64,000 nt of DNA from Brachyhypopomus gauderio (Eukaryota; Chordata; Actinopteri; Gymnotiformes; Hypopomidae): positions 10,531,516 through 10,595,515 of the forward strand of contig NC_135218.1 of NCBI RefSeq assembly GCF_052324685.1, read 5' to 3'. The translations under genes were made by a program, and so were the position numbers. Below, one piece after another: positions 1-12,120 of the stretch (position 1 is its first letter; each line of letters opens with the position of its first letter). The notes under the pieces are model-generated. The model was not told the origin of the DNA. It searched no databases and worked only from the letters and a program-made list of their open reading frames with translations.

Positions 1-2448
1 GAATTCCAGCGGCAGGCTCTGGCTGGGATGATTGGAGAAAAGCAGTGCTGTAATCTGTGTAATCTGAGGCACGCCGAGACTGAGTGGCTTCATGCTGATG
101 CCGTTGTCATGGCTACACTGCACTAGCTGGATCGTCTAAACACAGAAAGGTCACTGTTCGACTCTGTACTGACAGTGATTGGTCTAAATGCCTTTTATGG
201 CTTTATTCCATTGAATTAGCCCATTCACATAAACTAATTACTATGATCTTGAATGCTTCCATTTCCTTTTTATTTATTTTTTTCTTTACTCATTTACATT
301 ATTTAAAATGCAGCTACATTTTTATTCTTCTTAAGGCTGAAATCTGGTGTATTTGTAAGGAGTAAAGAGGCAGGTAGAGGGGGGTAAATGTGGGGTCCGC
401 CCTTACATTCCTTAGAATAGTTGTACAGTCACAAAGTTTAGAAAAAGTGGTACACTGTACAATGCCTTTAATGCTGAGCTAGATTGCTCAATATTATTTA
501 AGAAATCTTGTTAATCTGAACTTTCACCACTTGTTCTGAACCCAAACTAAATGAAATCATATACCATTTTTTTCAGAAACTGAAAATGTATGTTTCCAAT
601 TCAGAAAACCTTCAAACACAATGTAGCACAGAAGCAGCCTGAGGCGAATGCTAGAGCTCAGACTTGAGAACGGTTGTTTCAAAACATTTTTAGAAAACAA
701 AATGCAAATATTCTTCCAGTAAACTAGGACACTTAAATATGTTTAACCTGTGTATTCTCCTCAGCATGATCATGCCGTTGTAACGTATAAAGCACGCAGA
801 GAGAGATCCTGATGCAGAGTCAACTTGTTTTTATTTATGCAATGTTGTACAGCGAGCCGCGCAGACAACGCGGCGGTGTTATGCTGGTATGGGGTTGCAG
901 CGGGGTAGCGGTGGTCAGGACGGTCCGGGGTCATGAGGTGAGAGCAGAGTCCGAGAAGGTACCAGGGATCAGGCAGGAGACGTGGTCTAGGGAACAAGCA
1001 GAGTTCGGTGCACAGAGAGACAGTCAGGAATAAAGGCTTGGTACGCGACAACATGGAGGCAATACTTCGCAACCAGGAAGTGTAGTTCTGGTGCTTAAGT
1101 ATGTATGGAATGTGGGCGTGGTGGTGAAACAGGTGAACTTGATTATGTCATCGGCTATTCCTGACAGCCGTGATTGCACCAAAGATTTGTATGAATTACA
1201 AGTGAGGGATGTGCCATTGGAATGTGTAGGAATTAAGTAATGAGAACCTTGGAGTTGGATTGTAGTGGAATCATAGATTATTTTTGAATTCATACAGGGC
1301 TTCAGTCCATGTGACTTTGCAGACATAATTACAGAAACATCTGGAATCAGGAAACCATGTAGATAGGGTGTAGGCAAGCCATTTTCATGGTATGTTTTGA
1401 ATCCAAGCAAAAACTACAGAGGGCATACTGTGAATAATCAAGAGACGAAATGGGCTCTCATATACAACCTTCTCACACACAGGTCTAGTTGGGCTAGTCC
1501 AGTCCCAGGGGGCTGTCTCCTGCCTTTTTAAGCACTCTGCCCTTGACACACAACTGAGATTATTTTCAGCTCCAGTGCTTTCCAATTTGGATTATGAAAA
1601 CTTGTTTTTATATACCACACAACGAATAACTCCATTGCATTCTCATGAGGTACCAGGTCTTCTGCTTTGCCTTAAATCCTGTGCCATTTTAGAGAAGTTC
1701 AAACATTGAGCATTTGGGTAACATGGCGTAATTAAAGAGCTTGAGAAAGTTGTAGCAAAACAAGTTGAAACTGGCTTGCCTCAGAGGAGCAGATGATAGG
1801 ACCCAAAAATGGATGCAAGTGATTGTATTATAGTATTATTACTCTGGCATCTTTCCATTTAGATCTGAATTTAATATCCATCCTTTGCTTAAAAGGGAAG
1901 AAGAGATAAAACAATCAGATAAATATAAAATCACTTTTATATTTATCTGCAAAACTTAGGATCTTCCGTTGGGAACTTGCACCAGTAGATACATTCTTTT
2001 GGTCTCTGTCTGTCATGTTATCTAAGCATTTTGTGTCTAATACTATCAGATGGTGTAGTTTGACCAAGTCTGACATAAGAATGTTAAGAAATTTCTAGAT
2101 TTTCATTACTAAGGTTAAAGTCCTCAAACCACCCTCCAGAGTAAGTGCAGAGAGCTAGGGGGTGACAGGAGGAGTAACAGGGAAAATGGAGGTACAATTA
2201 TCTTTCCTTCCTGCTCCAAGGGAACTATACGGTGATAAGTGCCCGGGCAATCCATCTCTCTTAGAAAACCATTCAGCGGGTCTGAGAAGCTTCAGGAACA
2301 CTGGTGAACAGGTTGAAGATTCTTAAGTCCTTAAAAGCTGCTAAATCTAAGTCCTTAACAGTTACAGTTAGCATATCGTGCCCACATGAATATGAATATG
2401 TGTTTCCCATTAACTGAGATGGAAACTGAAAACAGTAATGAATATAAC
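1..2448. other. No recognised gene; some LTR-like sequence
   Basis: I see no convincing coding exon here on either strand. The open frames are short and lack splice context or protein-like composition. About 811-1150 is richer in G+C than its surroundings and has the texture of the LTR sequences found elsewhere in the window (a T-rich start, then many purine-rich stretches containing cagag or caggag), but I found no clean ends or target duplication. Confidence 0.4.
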
Positions 2449-2626
2449 CAGAGGTGTCAATTCCAGGTTCAGGAAGTAAAAGTCCTCACCAGGATTTTGC
2501 TCAGGCTTCCTGGATTGTGTTGATTCCACTAATTTTACCTGGAGTGCACTAATTAGAAAATCTAGCAAGCTTGAGCAAAATCCTGGTGAGGACTTTTACT
2601 TTCTGAACCTGGAATTGACACCTCTG
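2449..2626. mobile_element. hAT-type MITE with 8-bp target duplication
   Basis: The 178-bp element starts CAGAGGTGTCAATTCCAGG and ends with the inverse of that sequence. The terminal inverted repeats pair over about 50 bases. It is flanked by a perfect 8-bp direct repeat, aatataac, at 2441-2448 and 2627-2634. CAG-type ends with an 8-bp duplication are the hallmark of hAT transposons. There is no coding capacity, so it must have moved with a transposase supplied elsewhere. A one-ended relative lies at about 11887. Confidence 0.92.
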
Positions 2627-2985
2627 AATATAACATCCTGAGATGCAAGTGTTGTTTGATAAGTTAGTTTGTGGGTACTTTTGTCAAAAGATAAAACAAT
2701 GAAGGAGCAGCGTAGCAGATTTGAGCAGGCTTGCAGTCTCTAGGTGCCTGTGCGGATGAAATAAGTGAGAGCGAATGAAAAGCAGGTATGTGCAATAACC
2801 AACAACCTGGTGATTGTGAACAGAACAGTGATTGATGTAGGAGTTCTGCCTAAGTCATGACAGCAAGTTAAGTTTTAGAAAAAAAAATGCATTTCTCTCA
2901 CAGGTAAAGCAAAAGTCACAAGGCAGCTTAAAGTCTGGGGCTGGGGTTTGTTCACATCAGGAAAACCACCCCCACCATCTAATAC

Positions 2986-3302
2986 TTAATTCTGCAAATG
3001 ATTGCACATCCTGCACATAAACTTCCTTGATAGATATGCCACAGAGAGCTGTGAGAATTATTTCAAGGTTAGCATAATCGTTTAAGGAATAATAATAATT
3101 TGCCTTCTCAGTCAGGGTCTCAGCAACAGCTTCCAAGTCTAGCGCAGTCTGGGATGCCAGATTGCTTCTGTGGTTTTCAGCCAAAAATGCATGGAAAACT
3201 GCCCAAATGTACACGTCGCAGTATATCAGATAGATCATCAACTGCTTCGACTGGTTGTGTTTGCCTGTTACATAGTGCTCCTTCAGGTCCAGGTAATTGG
3301 CC
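2986..3302 (-). CDS. Possible internal exon of an unidentified gene
   Basis: A 317-nt stretch on the minus strand is open for 105 codons between a possible acceptor (cattag, intron side of 3303) and a possible donor (gtatta, below 2986). The translation looks like an alpha-helical protein: leucine- and alanine-rich helices, a run containing EKANYYYSLNDY near the middle, then LEIILTALCGIS. It has no low-complexity bias. I do not recognise the family and found no companion exons nearby. The donor is a weak match to consensus and the acceptor has a poor pyrimidine tract. It could therefore be a pseudogene fragment, a piece of a transposon-borne gene, or chance. Confidence 0.3.
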
Positions 3303-4440
3303 CTAATGTCAGTGGTGCAAAAATTTCGGCTAGCCTAGCTAATGTGGGACTTGGCTAAAGCTAAATTATTGATGATTCACAGTAGAAACTGGCATGGCAA
3401 AGCATGCTGTTCTCTTGACAGAGTGAATGACATGTCAAAGCTGACAGATGTCTGGATGTAGAGTGAAGGTTGGCCTTCAAGAGAGATTCATTGTTTGAAA
3501 TGTTTTACAAACCCAACAAAACAATCCAGCCCCAGTTTGATCTACTGAACAGAGGAAATGTCCCACTGCCAATTGCAACCAAGATCTGCCCCAAAAATCT
3601 GCTATGGAACTCATAGGTAAGTATTGTTTCAAAAAATGTATTCTCAGTATTTCTGGTTTTGCATTTTCAGTTGACTGTACAGCATACTTTATACTGTATA
3701 ATAACAATGTAAGGCATACAAATTATTTAGTCATTGTGCATATGATGCTTTTCAACAAACAGCGTAATGTAACAATAACTGGATATTAAAATAAATGAAA
3801 ATAAAATGCAGTAACTGACATGCAGTAAGCCTCTTACACTCCTTGTTATGGGTTTTACCTTAACTGTAACTAATTTCTACCTAGTTAAGCTAGTTTACAT
3901 TACTACAACATATACACTGTTTGGTGCTGTGTTATGGAGCTTTTTTCTGGACAGCAGAGTCCACACTAAGTGCCACGATTATGTGGCAGTTGCCACAAGG
4001 TGCCATTTCTGGGTGGCACAGAGGCCACTTTCGTGCTGCTTCCATGCTACTTACACGCCAAACAGGGACCGCACCCTTACAAAAAACTTGGCAGAAAGAC
4101 GCGCCTCCCAATAACTTCTGAGATGTATTGTGATTGGCCAGATGCAGTTCAATTAGCTCTGAGTTTGTTCGCTCATTCTAAGTATCCCAGATGCTTTCCC
4201 AACCCGAATTTCGACCCGAACCTGAACTTTGACCTGAACCTGAATTTTAACTTGAAATTTTGCATACCTGAATGAACTTTTTTTTTCAAGTAATAATGGT
4301 TTCAGGTTCAGGTTCTGGTGACACTGAAAAAGCTCTATAGAGGAAAGGCAGGAATTGGTTCACCATGGCAAAGAGATGGGAGCAAAATGAAGGTGAACCA
4401 ACAACAGTAACTAGGAAAGAGGAAATGTGATTAAATAACG
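3303..4440. other. No recognised gene
   Basis: Unassigned AT-rich sequence. Around 3970-4030 the motif gtggca/tgccac recurs in both orientations. At 4205-4255 there is a short degenerate repeat of the type gacctgaacctgaa. Neither supports a gene. Confidence 0.4.
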
Positions 4441-4443
4441 AAC

Positions 4444-4921
4444 TGTGTGATGAAGGCGGACACAAAGCTGAGGAGAGCGAGATTTATTAAATGGAATTCC
4501 ATAGGCAGAGTCAAAATAACGAGCAGGGGTCATAACAGGCAGGCAGTCCGAACATGAAATATAAAGGGGCATGATGACTTACGATACACGGACACTCAAA
4601 CTAGGCAGGAACACATGGAGATCGCATAGGGGACAAAGAACATCAAAACACCGAATGGGCAAACGAACGAATGGCAAAACTGACCGAAGGAACAATGCAC
4701 AAACCGACTCAGAGTACAAAATAACCGATGACCGACATGGGAGACACAGGGACTATAAAGACAACAAATTAGACTAGAAACAGGTGAAGACAATAACGAC
4801 ATGGGCATGGCAACCATGGGGACAGACAACAAGGCGGGATCAACGGGCTAGGAACAACACAGACGAGAAACAGGGAAACCGGAGTGACAGCTAGGGGAGG
4901 GGGGTGTAGCCCTACGTGACA
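4444..4921. mobile_element. LTR-like repeat, solo
   Basis: This block of about 480 bp begins TGTGTGATGAAGG and ends CTACGTGACA, i.e. TG...CA. It has the purine-rich, cacaggagac-type texture of the other LTRs in this window. I could not find a matching 5-bp target duplication, so the exact edges are uncertain. No coding region is associated. Confidence 0.45.
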
Positions 4922-4997
4922 GATTAGAAGTTGGCTGAATAGATCTGACACCTCCTATGAATGTACAGATCTGACCATTTTTGCTGTCTTTAATCAA

Positions 4998-6539
4998 ACA
5001 GATGTAAACGCACATTAAATAGACAGACCACATCAACCCCACGTGATGACGAGACGAGCCACAGGTGAGACGGATAATGACAAGACGCACCCGCACCCAC
5101 GGAGATACACTGACGCAGACGAATAGACGCAGACAACGTTAACACACGCCCCAAAGGAAGGGTTCGGGACTGTAACGTGACAGACGCCCCCACCAAGGGC
5201 ACTACCCGTCCCGGAGTGCCAACAGGACCGAGTGCCCCGAACCCACGTCGATGGGCGGATCCGAAGCGCCCAGTCCTGCGTCTGGGAGATGACCGCCCTC
5301 GGTGGAGAGTCCGCCACGAACAGCCTAGAACACCCTCCCTGGGAAGACTGGGGAAAACACGTTAGACACATTTAATGGAACGGACACAAACACACAAACA
5401 GGAACACTTACACACAGAGGAACAAACGGGAAAAAGGGATTTGGTACACACACGGGAAGACATATGAAAACTGGGACGGACACACATGAAACAGGCACCA
5501 GGCTACGCGCCAGGAGCAGGGCGATCAGGGGAGAGAGATCGGGAGCTGCAGGTAATGCAGCGAACGGTCCTCCTCCAGCCTTTGCTGCGAACCCTCCACT
5601 GGGTGCAGCGCGACTGGCAGACGCGCCGGGTGCAGCGCGACTGGCGGACGCGCCCGGTGCAGCGCGACTGGTGGACGCGCCCGGTGCAGCGCGACTGGTC
5701 TCTCCCCTCGGCGGGCCGTAGGGCATCCCTCCTTCTCCTCTCGACCGCCCCCTGGAGCCGGCAGTGGGGTCTTCTCCCTCTGTTTCCATCGCCTCACTGC
5801 ACTGGCTCCAGCTCAAGGGCTGCTCCGGGCTTCTAGCCCGCGAGTAGTCCATCTCTTCTCCCTCGGAGCGATCGGAGGATGGGCACACCTCTGGAGTCCA
5901 CCTCCCCTTTACCGTCCCGGCGGACAGCTCCGAGGGGGGAGGGCTCTCTTCCTCCTCAGTGTAGGAGCCCTCCGAAGGAGGGTAATCCTCCTCCTCCTCA
6001 CCGTAGTTTACGGTGGAGGCGTCACACACCGACGGAGGGTAGTCAGCGGGAGCAGAGCAGACGGAGGGAGGATAGTCTTCTTCCTCTTCGTACTCCTCCC
6101 CGTAATCCACCGTAGGGGCGGAACAGACAGAGGGAGCATAGACAATGACCATAGACAATGACGAGCACCAGACACTGCGCGAACGCACATTAAATAGACA
6201 GACCACATCAACCCCACGTGATGACGAGACGAGTTACAGGTGATACGGATAATGACAAGACGCACCTGCACCCACGGAGATACACTGACGCAGACGAATA
6301 GACGCAGACAACGTTAACACACGCCCCAAAGGAAGGGTTTGGGGACCGTAGCGTGACAGACGCCCCCACCAAGGGCACTACCCGTCCCGGGGTGCCAACA
6401 GGACAGAGTGCCCCGAACCCACGTCGATGGGCGGATCTGAAGCGCCCAGTCCTGCGTCTGGGAGATGACCGCCCTCGGCGGAGACGCAGACAACGTTAAC
6501 ACACGCCCCAAAGGAAGGGTTCGGGACCGTAACGTGACA
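4998..6539 (-). mobile_element. Rearranged non-autonomous LTR retroelement
   Basis: Parts of one LTR family occur three times in the same orientation: about 5011-5192, 6185-6357, and a short end at 6486-6539. Each finishes with a GTGACA end. Between them is GC-rich internal sequence that also repeats in part (5193-5330 versus 6358-6478). Read on the minus strand, the internal part has a 293-codon frame at 5325-6206. That frame is acidic and Pro/Glu-rich at its start, then carries an Ala-Ser-Arg-Pro tandem repeat (unit about 8 residues, 5595-5700). No reverse transcriptase, integrase or protease is visible, so it looks like a defective derivative dependent on a relative. The related solo LTRs at 12121 and 20818 support the family call. 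Confidence 0.6.
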
Positions 6540-7557
6540 TGGACCTTCTAGTGTGACTTCATAATTGTGAACTCAGAAAATTGTGGCGACACTAGACAGC
6601 AGCTCTGCTGTAATGGATGAATACAAATATATGTTTGAGGTGCAAGTGAGCCTTAAAACCTTAAAGTTCATGTCCCAGGTTCAGTCTTGCTTGGGGACAG
6701 GTTTTAAAAGGAACTACATGGAGCGGAAAAATTGAATGTAATTGCAAAGGTGGTCAAATCAGCGGAGTGGGTCAACACAGTGCAAATTGTTTAGATTTAA
6801 AAGACATAAATAATACAGGAATCTGCAGGAATCACTTTGAAATACCAATGACGGATGAGATCATCCGAGTGAGCCGACTGGTACTGCATACCTTTTAGAC
6901 CTTTTTCCTTTTGGAAAAAATCATAGACCTCGATCACATTCTATGATATCAAGCAAGAAGAGATGCTAATGATACTTCCATGATACTTCCTGATGCAGAA
7001 TAGCATGGCCAAATAAAAACAGAAACACTTGCTATAAGGTTCCATGGTGTAATGTTAGCAATCTGGGCTCTGAATTCAATGATTCGAGCTCAAATCTTAA
7101 CGGAACCTTTCTACCTGGAATTTCCCACTGGGTTCGATAAAGTATCTATCTATCTATCTATCTAGTTGTATACCAAAGGTTCCAGCAATTTATGTATGGG
7201 AAAAAGATTGATGTTAAGAGACACATTGCTTGTGTCAATTCTAAAAATAAATAAAGTAATTACTTAATTTTAAAAACATTGCATTACAAAAAATGCATTA
7301 CTTAATATCATGTTTGTAGGATGAGCACGAAATGCACATTCATCTCTTTACTAAGCATGTCAATGTGAGTGAAGATAAAATGGAATACACGGGGGAGATA
7401 CAGAAAGATAAACACCGATAACACTCAACATTCGCAATTCGTTGTAGATGCAGGGCACTTTGAGGTTGAGAAATGCAAAATGAGAGCAAGGGAACTCTGT
7501 TGCAGTTTCTCTGTGTAAGGGCTGGCTCGGATGCCTCTCCTTCTACCACCTGTAGGG
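6540..7557. other. No recognised gene; LINE-type 3' tail at about 7100-7163
   Basis: AT-rich and without a supported gene. About 7110-7163 ends in a tctatc microsatellite preceded by cactgggttcgataaagta, which resembles the 3' tail of fish LINE/SINE elements. The remainder is unassigned. Confidence 0.4.
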
Positions 7558-8149
7558 CAGTGGCGGCTGGTGCAAAAAAAATTGAGGGGGGCGTAAACAA
7601 ATCAAAAAGAAATAAAGCAGTCTTATTGCCCTTTATTTATTAGAACATGAATTTTGCCATAGCGTTCTTCAAGTGAACGCTTTGTGAAAGGATTTTTTTG
7701 TAAAGATAAAACTGAATTTTCTCTCATTTTGTAAGATCTCCTGCTCCAGCCTGCTGATATTCAACGTGAACCGAGTTACGTTGGAGGTTCACGCGAGGTG
7801 GGCGGAGTCGCACTACAGTCACTCGCGAAAGTATAAACCTAGCTTTAACGAACCACAGCTGACTGACACTACCAACAAGAGTTCGCAGAGAGCTGCGCCC
7901 TGTGGAAAATCTGAAACCAACCAATTAAACTGCAGCCTCAGATCACGTGCTTGGCAAAAGTTTATGCCTCTCCATGCACTCTCATTAGAACGGTGCCCCG
8001 CACACAGGAAGTGTGCACAATGTAAGCAATTAAATACAATTATGTGTTTACTCTTTTAATAAATTCAAACATGGCTATTAGACACACAGTGTGACTAATT
8101 AATTTCCTCACTATCGCAGTTTATACCAGCTGTATTACCAGCTGGTATT

Positions 8150-10333
8150 ACCAGCTGTAACTGAACCTCTTCTAACTATAGTTAACTCATCCATTACAAT
8201 AGGTCACATGCCCAAATCATGTAAATTAGCAATTATCAAACCTCTGATCAAGAAACCAAATCTTGATCCGACTGTGCTATCTAATTATAGACCCATTTCA
8301 AACACATCATTTATATCTAAGATCATAGAAAAAGCTGTTGCCCAGCAATTATGCCTATATCTGCATAGGAATAACACATTTGAAAAGTTCCAATCTGGTT
8401 TTAGGCCCCATCACAGTACTGAAACAGCATTAGTTAAAGTAACAAATGATCTCCTCCTTGCATCAGATCAAGGCTATGTATCACTGTTAGTGCTTCTTGA
8501 TCTTAGTGCAGCTTTCGACACAATTGATCATAGGATCTTGCTAGAAAGGTTAGAACGCTGGGTTGGAGTCTCAGGCACAGCCCTTTCATGGTTTCAGTCT
8601 TACTTAACAAATCACTATCAGTTTGTAGAGCTCAATAATATTTCATCCAAACGTACAATGGTTAAATATGGGGTCCCGCAAGGCTCCATCTTAGGACCAC
8701 TATTATTTACATTATATATGCTACCATTGGGCACAGTTATAAACAAACATGGTGTCAATTTTCACTGCTATGCGGATGACACTCAACTTTACATATCAGC
8801 CAAACCCGATGACAAACTCAGTTTAGGAAAAATTGAGGCCTGTGTAAGAGATATTAAATGCTGGATGTCTCTAAACTTCCTACAATTAAATGAGGACAAA
8901 ACAGAAGTTCTCCTTGTGGGCCCTAAGGCCGCAAGACAGAAAATTCCAAATTTAATGCTTAATCTTGCAGACTATCCCATTACACCTGGCACAGTAGCCA
9001 AAAACCTAGGCGTCATACTCGACTCCAACCTATCATTTGATAAATATATAGATAATACTACTAGGATAGCTTTTCTACATCTCCGCAACATTGCCAAATT
9101 AAGAAATGCATTATCACAGGATGATGCAGAAAAATTGGTGCACGCATTTGTTAGCTCTAGACTAGACTACTGCAATTCACTACTGTCAGGATGTTCAAAT
9201 AGGAATCTAAATAAACTTCAAGTAGTTCAAAATGCCGCAGCTAGAGTTCTGACCAGAACTAGAAAATTTCAGCATATTAGACCAGTCCTATCAGCCCTGC
9301 ATTGGCTCCCAGTTAAATTTCGTATTGATTTTAAAATTCTATTATTAGCATATAAAGCACTACACGGGCTTGCTCCTGAATACCTCCAGGAACTTATTTC
9401 CTACTATGAACCCCCACGTCAACTAAGATCACAGGGTGCTGGTCTGTTATTAGTTCCACAAATTAACAAGGTAACAGCAGGGGGAAGAGCCTTTTCTTAT
9501 AAGGCCCCCCAGCTTTGGAATAATCTTCCTAAATGTGTCCGGGACTCTGACACAGTCACAATCTTTAAATCTAGGTTGAAAACCCACTTATTTAGTCTAG
9601 CGTTTGATAATTAATATCCCCCTTAGATAAAGGTACAGATCCAGGGGTTCATAGACGAAGGGTTTTATGGTAGACTGGGGTACTGGTGCTGTCATCCTGT
9701 CACTGCTCGTGGTCACTCAAGTTTGTTGACAGTGCAGTGGACGGATGCCATTGTCTCAGAATGCCCCAAGCCTATGTTACCTTCTGGTTCTGCCTTTTTT
9801 TTAGCTAGGCTGTAATAATTTAACTTAGTGCCGGAGTTGCTGCCACACTCCAGAAATGTTTATAATTTTACCTGTCCTGTATATGTCCTCATACAGAGCT
9901 AATTTTCCCTGTTTCATTTCTCCACATGGCTGCCCGCCTGCTTGATGAATAATGAGATGAGGAGAGACAAGCGATCCATCCTGGCCGGCCACCTCCTGCC
10001 TAACCGGATGCCTACACCATGATGGACATTATTACATATTTTTCGGTCTAAATTGACATTATTGCATCTTTTACATTCTGTCTACATTCTGTCTATATTG
10101 TTGTTGTTGTCATGGTGACCGGTGTCGGCCAGAGGAGGATGGGTTCCCCCCCTGAGTCTTGGTTCCTCTCAAGGTTTCTTCCTCATGCAAAAAACTAGGG
10201 AGTTTTTCCTTGCCACTGTCGCCTTTGGCTTGCTCACTGGGGGCTAGGACTCAGCACTTGTAAAGCTGCTTTGTGACAACAACTGTTGTAAAAAGCGCTA
10301 TATAAATAAAATTTGATTGATTGATTGATTGAT
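8150..10333 (+). mobile_element. L2-clade LINE, 5'-truncated
   Basis: The reverse transcriptase part of a CR1/L2-group LINE is followed by about 700 bp of 3' untranslated sequence and a gatt-repeat tail at about 10310-10333. The tail region contains the widespread fish L2 signature (aaggtttcttcctcatgc, then ctgctttgtgacaac and tatataaataaa). The endonuclease half of the ORF is missing, as expected from 5' truncation during target-primed reverse transcription. The 5' edge is approximate. It lies inside a hAT-like element. Confidence 0.88.
8208..9614 (+). CDS. L2-type reverse transcriptase, partial ORF2
   Basis: This 468-residue open frame is the C-terminal part of an L2-clade LINE ORF2, the enzyme that copies LINE RNA at a nicked chromosomal target. 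Visible motifs in order are SNYRPIS (25-31), FQSGFR (61-66), the catalytic aspartate block [13 protein letters not shown] (96-108), [10 protein letters not shown] (155-164) and the active-site YADD (188-191). The C-terminal region contains RLDYCNSLL and [10 protein letters not shown], typical of the L2/CR1 group. No stop or frameshift interrupts it, so the insertion may be fairly recent. The first methionine is simply the first ATG in the truncated frame. It lacks the N-terminal endonuclease and cannot be autonomous. Confidence 0.88.
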   Translation: MPKSCKLAIIKPLIKKPNLDPTVLSNYRPISNTSFISKIIEKAVAQQLCLYLHRNNTFEKFQSGFRPHHSTETALVKVTNDLLLASDQGYVSLLVLLDLSAAFDTIDHRILLERLERWVGVSGTALSWFQSYLTNHYQFVELNNISSKRTMVKYGVPQGSILGPLLFTLYMLPLGTVINKHGVNFHCYADDTQLYISAKPDDKLSLGKIEACVRDIKCWMSLNFLQLNEDKTEVLLVGPKAARQKIPNLMLNLADYPITPGTVAKNLGVILDSNLSFDKYIDNTTRIAFLHLRNIAKLRNALSQDDAEKLVHAFVSSRLDYCNSLLSGCSNRNLNKLQVVQNAAARVLTRTRKFQHIRPVLSALHWLPVKFRIDFKILLLAYKALHGLAPEYLQELISYYEPPRQLRSQGAGLLLVPQINKVTAGGRAFSYKAPQLWNNLPKCVRDSDTVTIFKSRLKTHLFSLAFDN

Positions 10334-10678
10334 AATGAACTCATTTTAATATTGGAACAATATTAAGGGGGCAGCGCCCCATATTGACCATCCGCCACTG
10401 CTGGAGGGGCATCCGAGTCAGTCTTAGACTCCCTGGGTGCAATCAGCGGTGATCCGTTTCAGCTGTTCCTTGGGCTTCTTATGGAAACTTGGTGAAGCAG
10501 ATCACTGCTGATTCGTTCAGTCATGTCTGCACGTTCTCAGCCTGCTTCTGCTTTTCCCGTGGTTGCATTTCGCTACAAGGTGTCTCGTCACCTTTCTCTC
10601 TCTGACTACTCCTTTACTTATTCAAGATTCTTTCTCCTGCATCGCTCCCTGACCTACCTCAAATTTTCCTCCAACTAT

Positions 10679-11098
10679 GGGCGTACTCACACTAGGCACG
10701 GTTTGCTCGTTCCGTGCTGGGGCCCAGTTATCCCCCCTCCCCACTCCCCCTCTGGCCTGCACTCACACTGCCTTTATCAAGCCGGCCCAAGCACGCTTAC
10801 GTCATCACAACGCGACTTTAATTGGAAAAAAAGCTTACACGCACAAAACTATGGAGTTCCCAATTCTCTTTTTATTGTATTTTTGGAGTCGTTTTGGGAG
10901 TGCAGAAACACTGTGCAAGCACAGATTTATCGATCATTTGTCATTTGCCGCCATGACTGTTGTAACGGTAAAATGAACCAATCACACGAGGTACCAAGCG
11001 GGCCCGAGTCCACGCGAATCGTGCCCTGGCTGACCTCTTCAAGAGGGCCCGGGCACGGTTAACTGGCCCGGATCACAGACCCTAGTGTGAGTACGCCC
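10679..11098. mobile_element. Harbinger-like MITE
   Basis: A 420-bp element with inverted ends GGGCGTACTCACACTAGG and CCTAGTGTGAGTACGCCC (18 of 18 paired). It is flanked by TAT at 10676-10678 and 11099-11101. A 3-bp TWA-type duplication with a GGGCG-type end points to the PIF/Harbinger superfamily. The interior has inverted GC-rich blocks (gctggggccc versus gggcccgggc) and no transposase. The longest open frame across it (10523-11062) is not a gene. Confidence 0.8.
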
Positions 11099-11886
11099 TA
11101 TATTTCTTCCTATCAGTCTTATTTTTATTTTGGGAAGGGTTTTGTATTGTTGCGCTGTTTTTGCCTGCTACCAGTTACTTCCCCTGGCATCCTTGGTTTC
11201 ATTTTTCACATTGCTGTTTTCTTCCATGTCCTTTTAGTTGCCTTTTTAATTTTGTTTCTTTCTCCCGTCTCATTACGGTTGAGTTTTGCCTTACACATTG
11301 AGTTTTGCCTTACACATTGAGTTTTGCCTTACACATTGAGTTTTCCGCATTGGTTTTTGTTTCAGGCATTACCATGCTTGCACAATTTAGTTTTCTTTTC
11401 CTTCTACGCGTTGAGATTTTCACATTGTATATTGTATATTGTTTTATCGTACTTTCATGATTTTGTTTTCTGTTCTCTTACGCGTTGAGTATTCTGCGTT
11501 GTTTTGATTTATTCAACCTGTGTTGTGTTACGTGTTTAACCCTTGCACTTGCATTTAGCTCTGTCAAACACATTAGTGTTGTTAACAGACACTTGGGTCC
11601 ACCCTTCTCTCTATTACTATACGCGGTGTGTACATCCCTGAACTCTGCGTTACACTCTGGTCATGGCAGCCGCTATGGTTGCTATGTCTCCTTTGTTTTC
11701 CTTTCATTCTGAGTTATGCCACTTGTTTTAGTTTTGTTCCACCCTTTGTTCTGTTCATGTATCTTGTCTTTACCCTGTGTATTTAAATCCTGTGGTTTCC
11801 TTGTCTTGTTACTTGTCATGGTTCTATGTTCTCATTGTTTCCTGTTCTGTTTTAGCTACCTGTTCTCACTGGCTTTGTGAATTTAC
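11099..11886. other. No recognised gene; T-rich sequence
   Basis: T-rich sequence with short open frames of hydrophobic residues that reflect base composition. It contains a short 19-bp tandem repeat at 11281-11337, listed separately. The texture (many ttgttct and gttttgtt words) resembles a retroelement LTR, but no ends are visible. Confidence 0.35.
11281..11346. repeat. 19-bp tandem repeat, 3 copies
   Basis: gagttttgccttacacatt is repeated three times without change, then a partial fourth unit follows. Confidence 0.9.
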
Positions 11887-12009
11887 CAGAGGTGTATAAT
11901 CCAGGTTCAGGAAGTCAAAGTCCTCACCAGGATTTTGCTTAAGCTTGCTAGATTTTGTAATTAGTGCAATCCAGGTAAAATGAGTGGAATCAACACAATC
12001 CAGGAAGCC
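11887..12009 (+). mobile_element. Truncated hAT MITE copy
   Basis: It starts with CAGAGGTGTATAATCCAGG and follows the 2449-2626 element through aagtcctcaccaggattttgc and on past the middle. It stops at about 12009 without the second inverted repeat. Confidence 0.75.
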
Positions 12010-12120
12010 ATTCAATAGAATGATCCACATATTTTTCTTTATTATTTAATTTAATTTATTAGAATTGATTAATAAGTTATATTTAATTTAATCTATTATT
12101 TAATTATTGTAAGTACTTAT

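Larger units (their letters stand above)
7558..10400. mobile_element. hAT-like element carrying a nested L2 LINE
   Basis: The ends are CAGTGGCGGCTGG (7558) and CATCCGCCACTG (ending 10400), i.e. inverted CAG...CTG ends. They are flanked by a near-perfect 8-bp repeat, ctgtaggg at 7550-7557 and ctggaggg at 10401-10408 (7 of 8 match). The interior from about 8150 to 10333 is an L2 retrotransposon that presumably inserted later. The hAT remainder (about 7558-8150 and 10334-10400) has no recognisable transposase. A related short element with CCGCCACTG end is at 29486. Confidence 0.65.

Noticed and set aside
5325-6206. Host gene encoding a 293-residue acidic and Ala/Ser-rich protein
   Set aside because: It lies inside repeated LTR-element sequence, starts in LTR sequence and is partly a tandem repeat.
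7500-10440. Larger inverted repeat outside the hAT ends (ctcggatgcc against ggcatccgag)
   Set aside because: The match is only about 20 bp and imperfect, too short to define another element.
10523-11062. 179-codon plus-strand frame
   Set aside because: It crosses the left end of a Harbinger-like MITE and is an accident of its GC-rich sequence.
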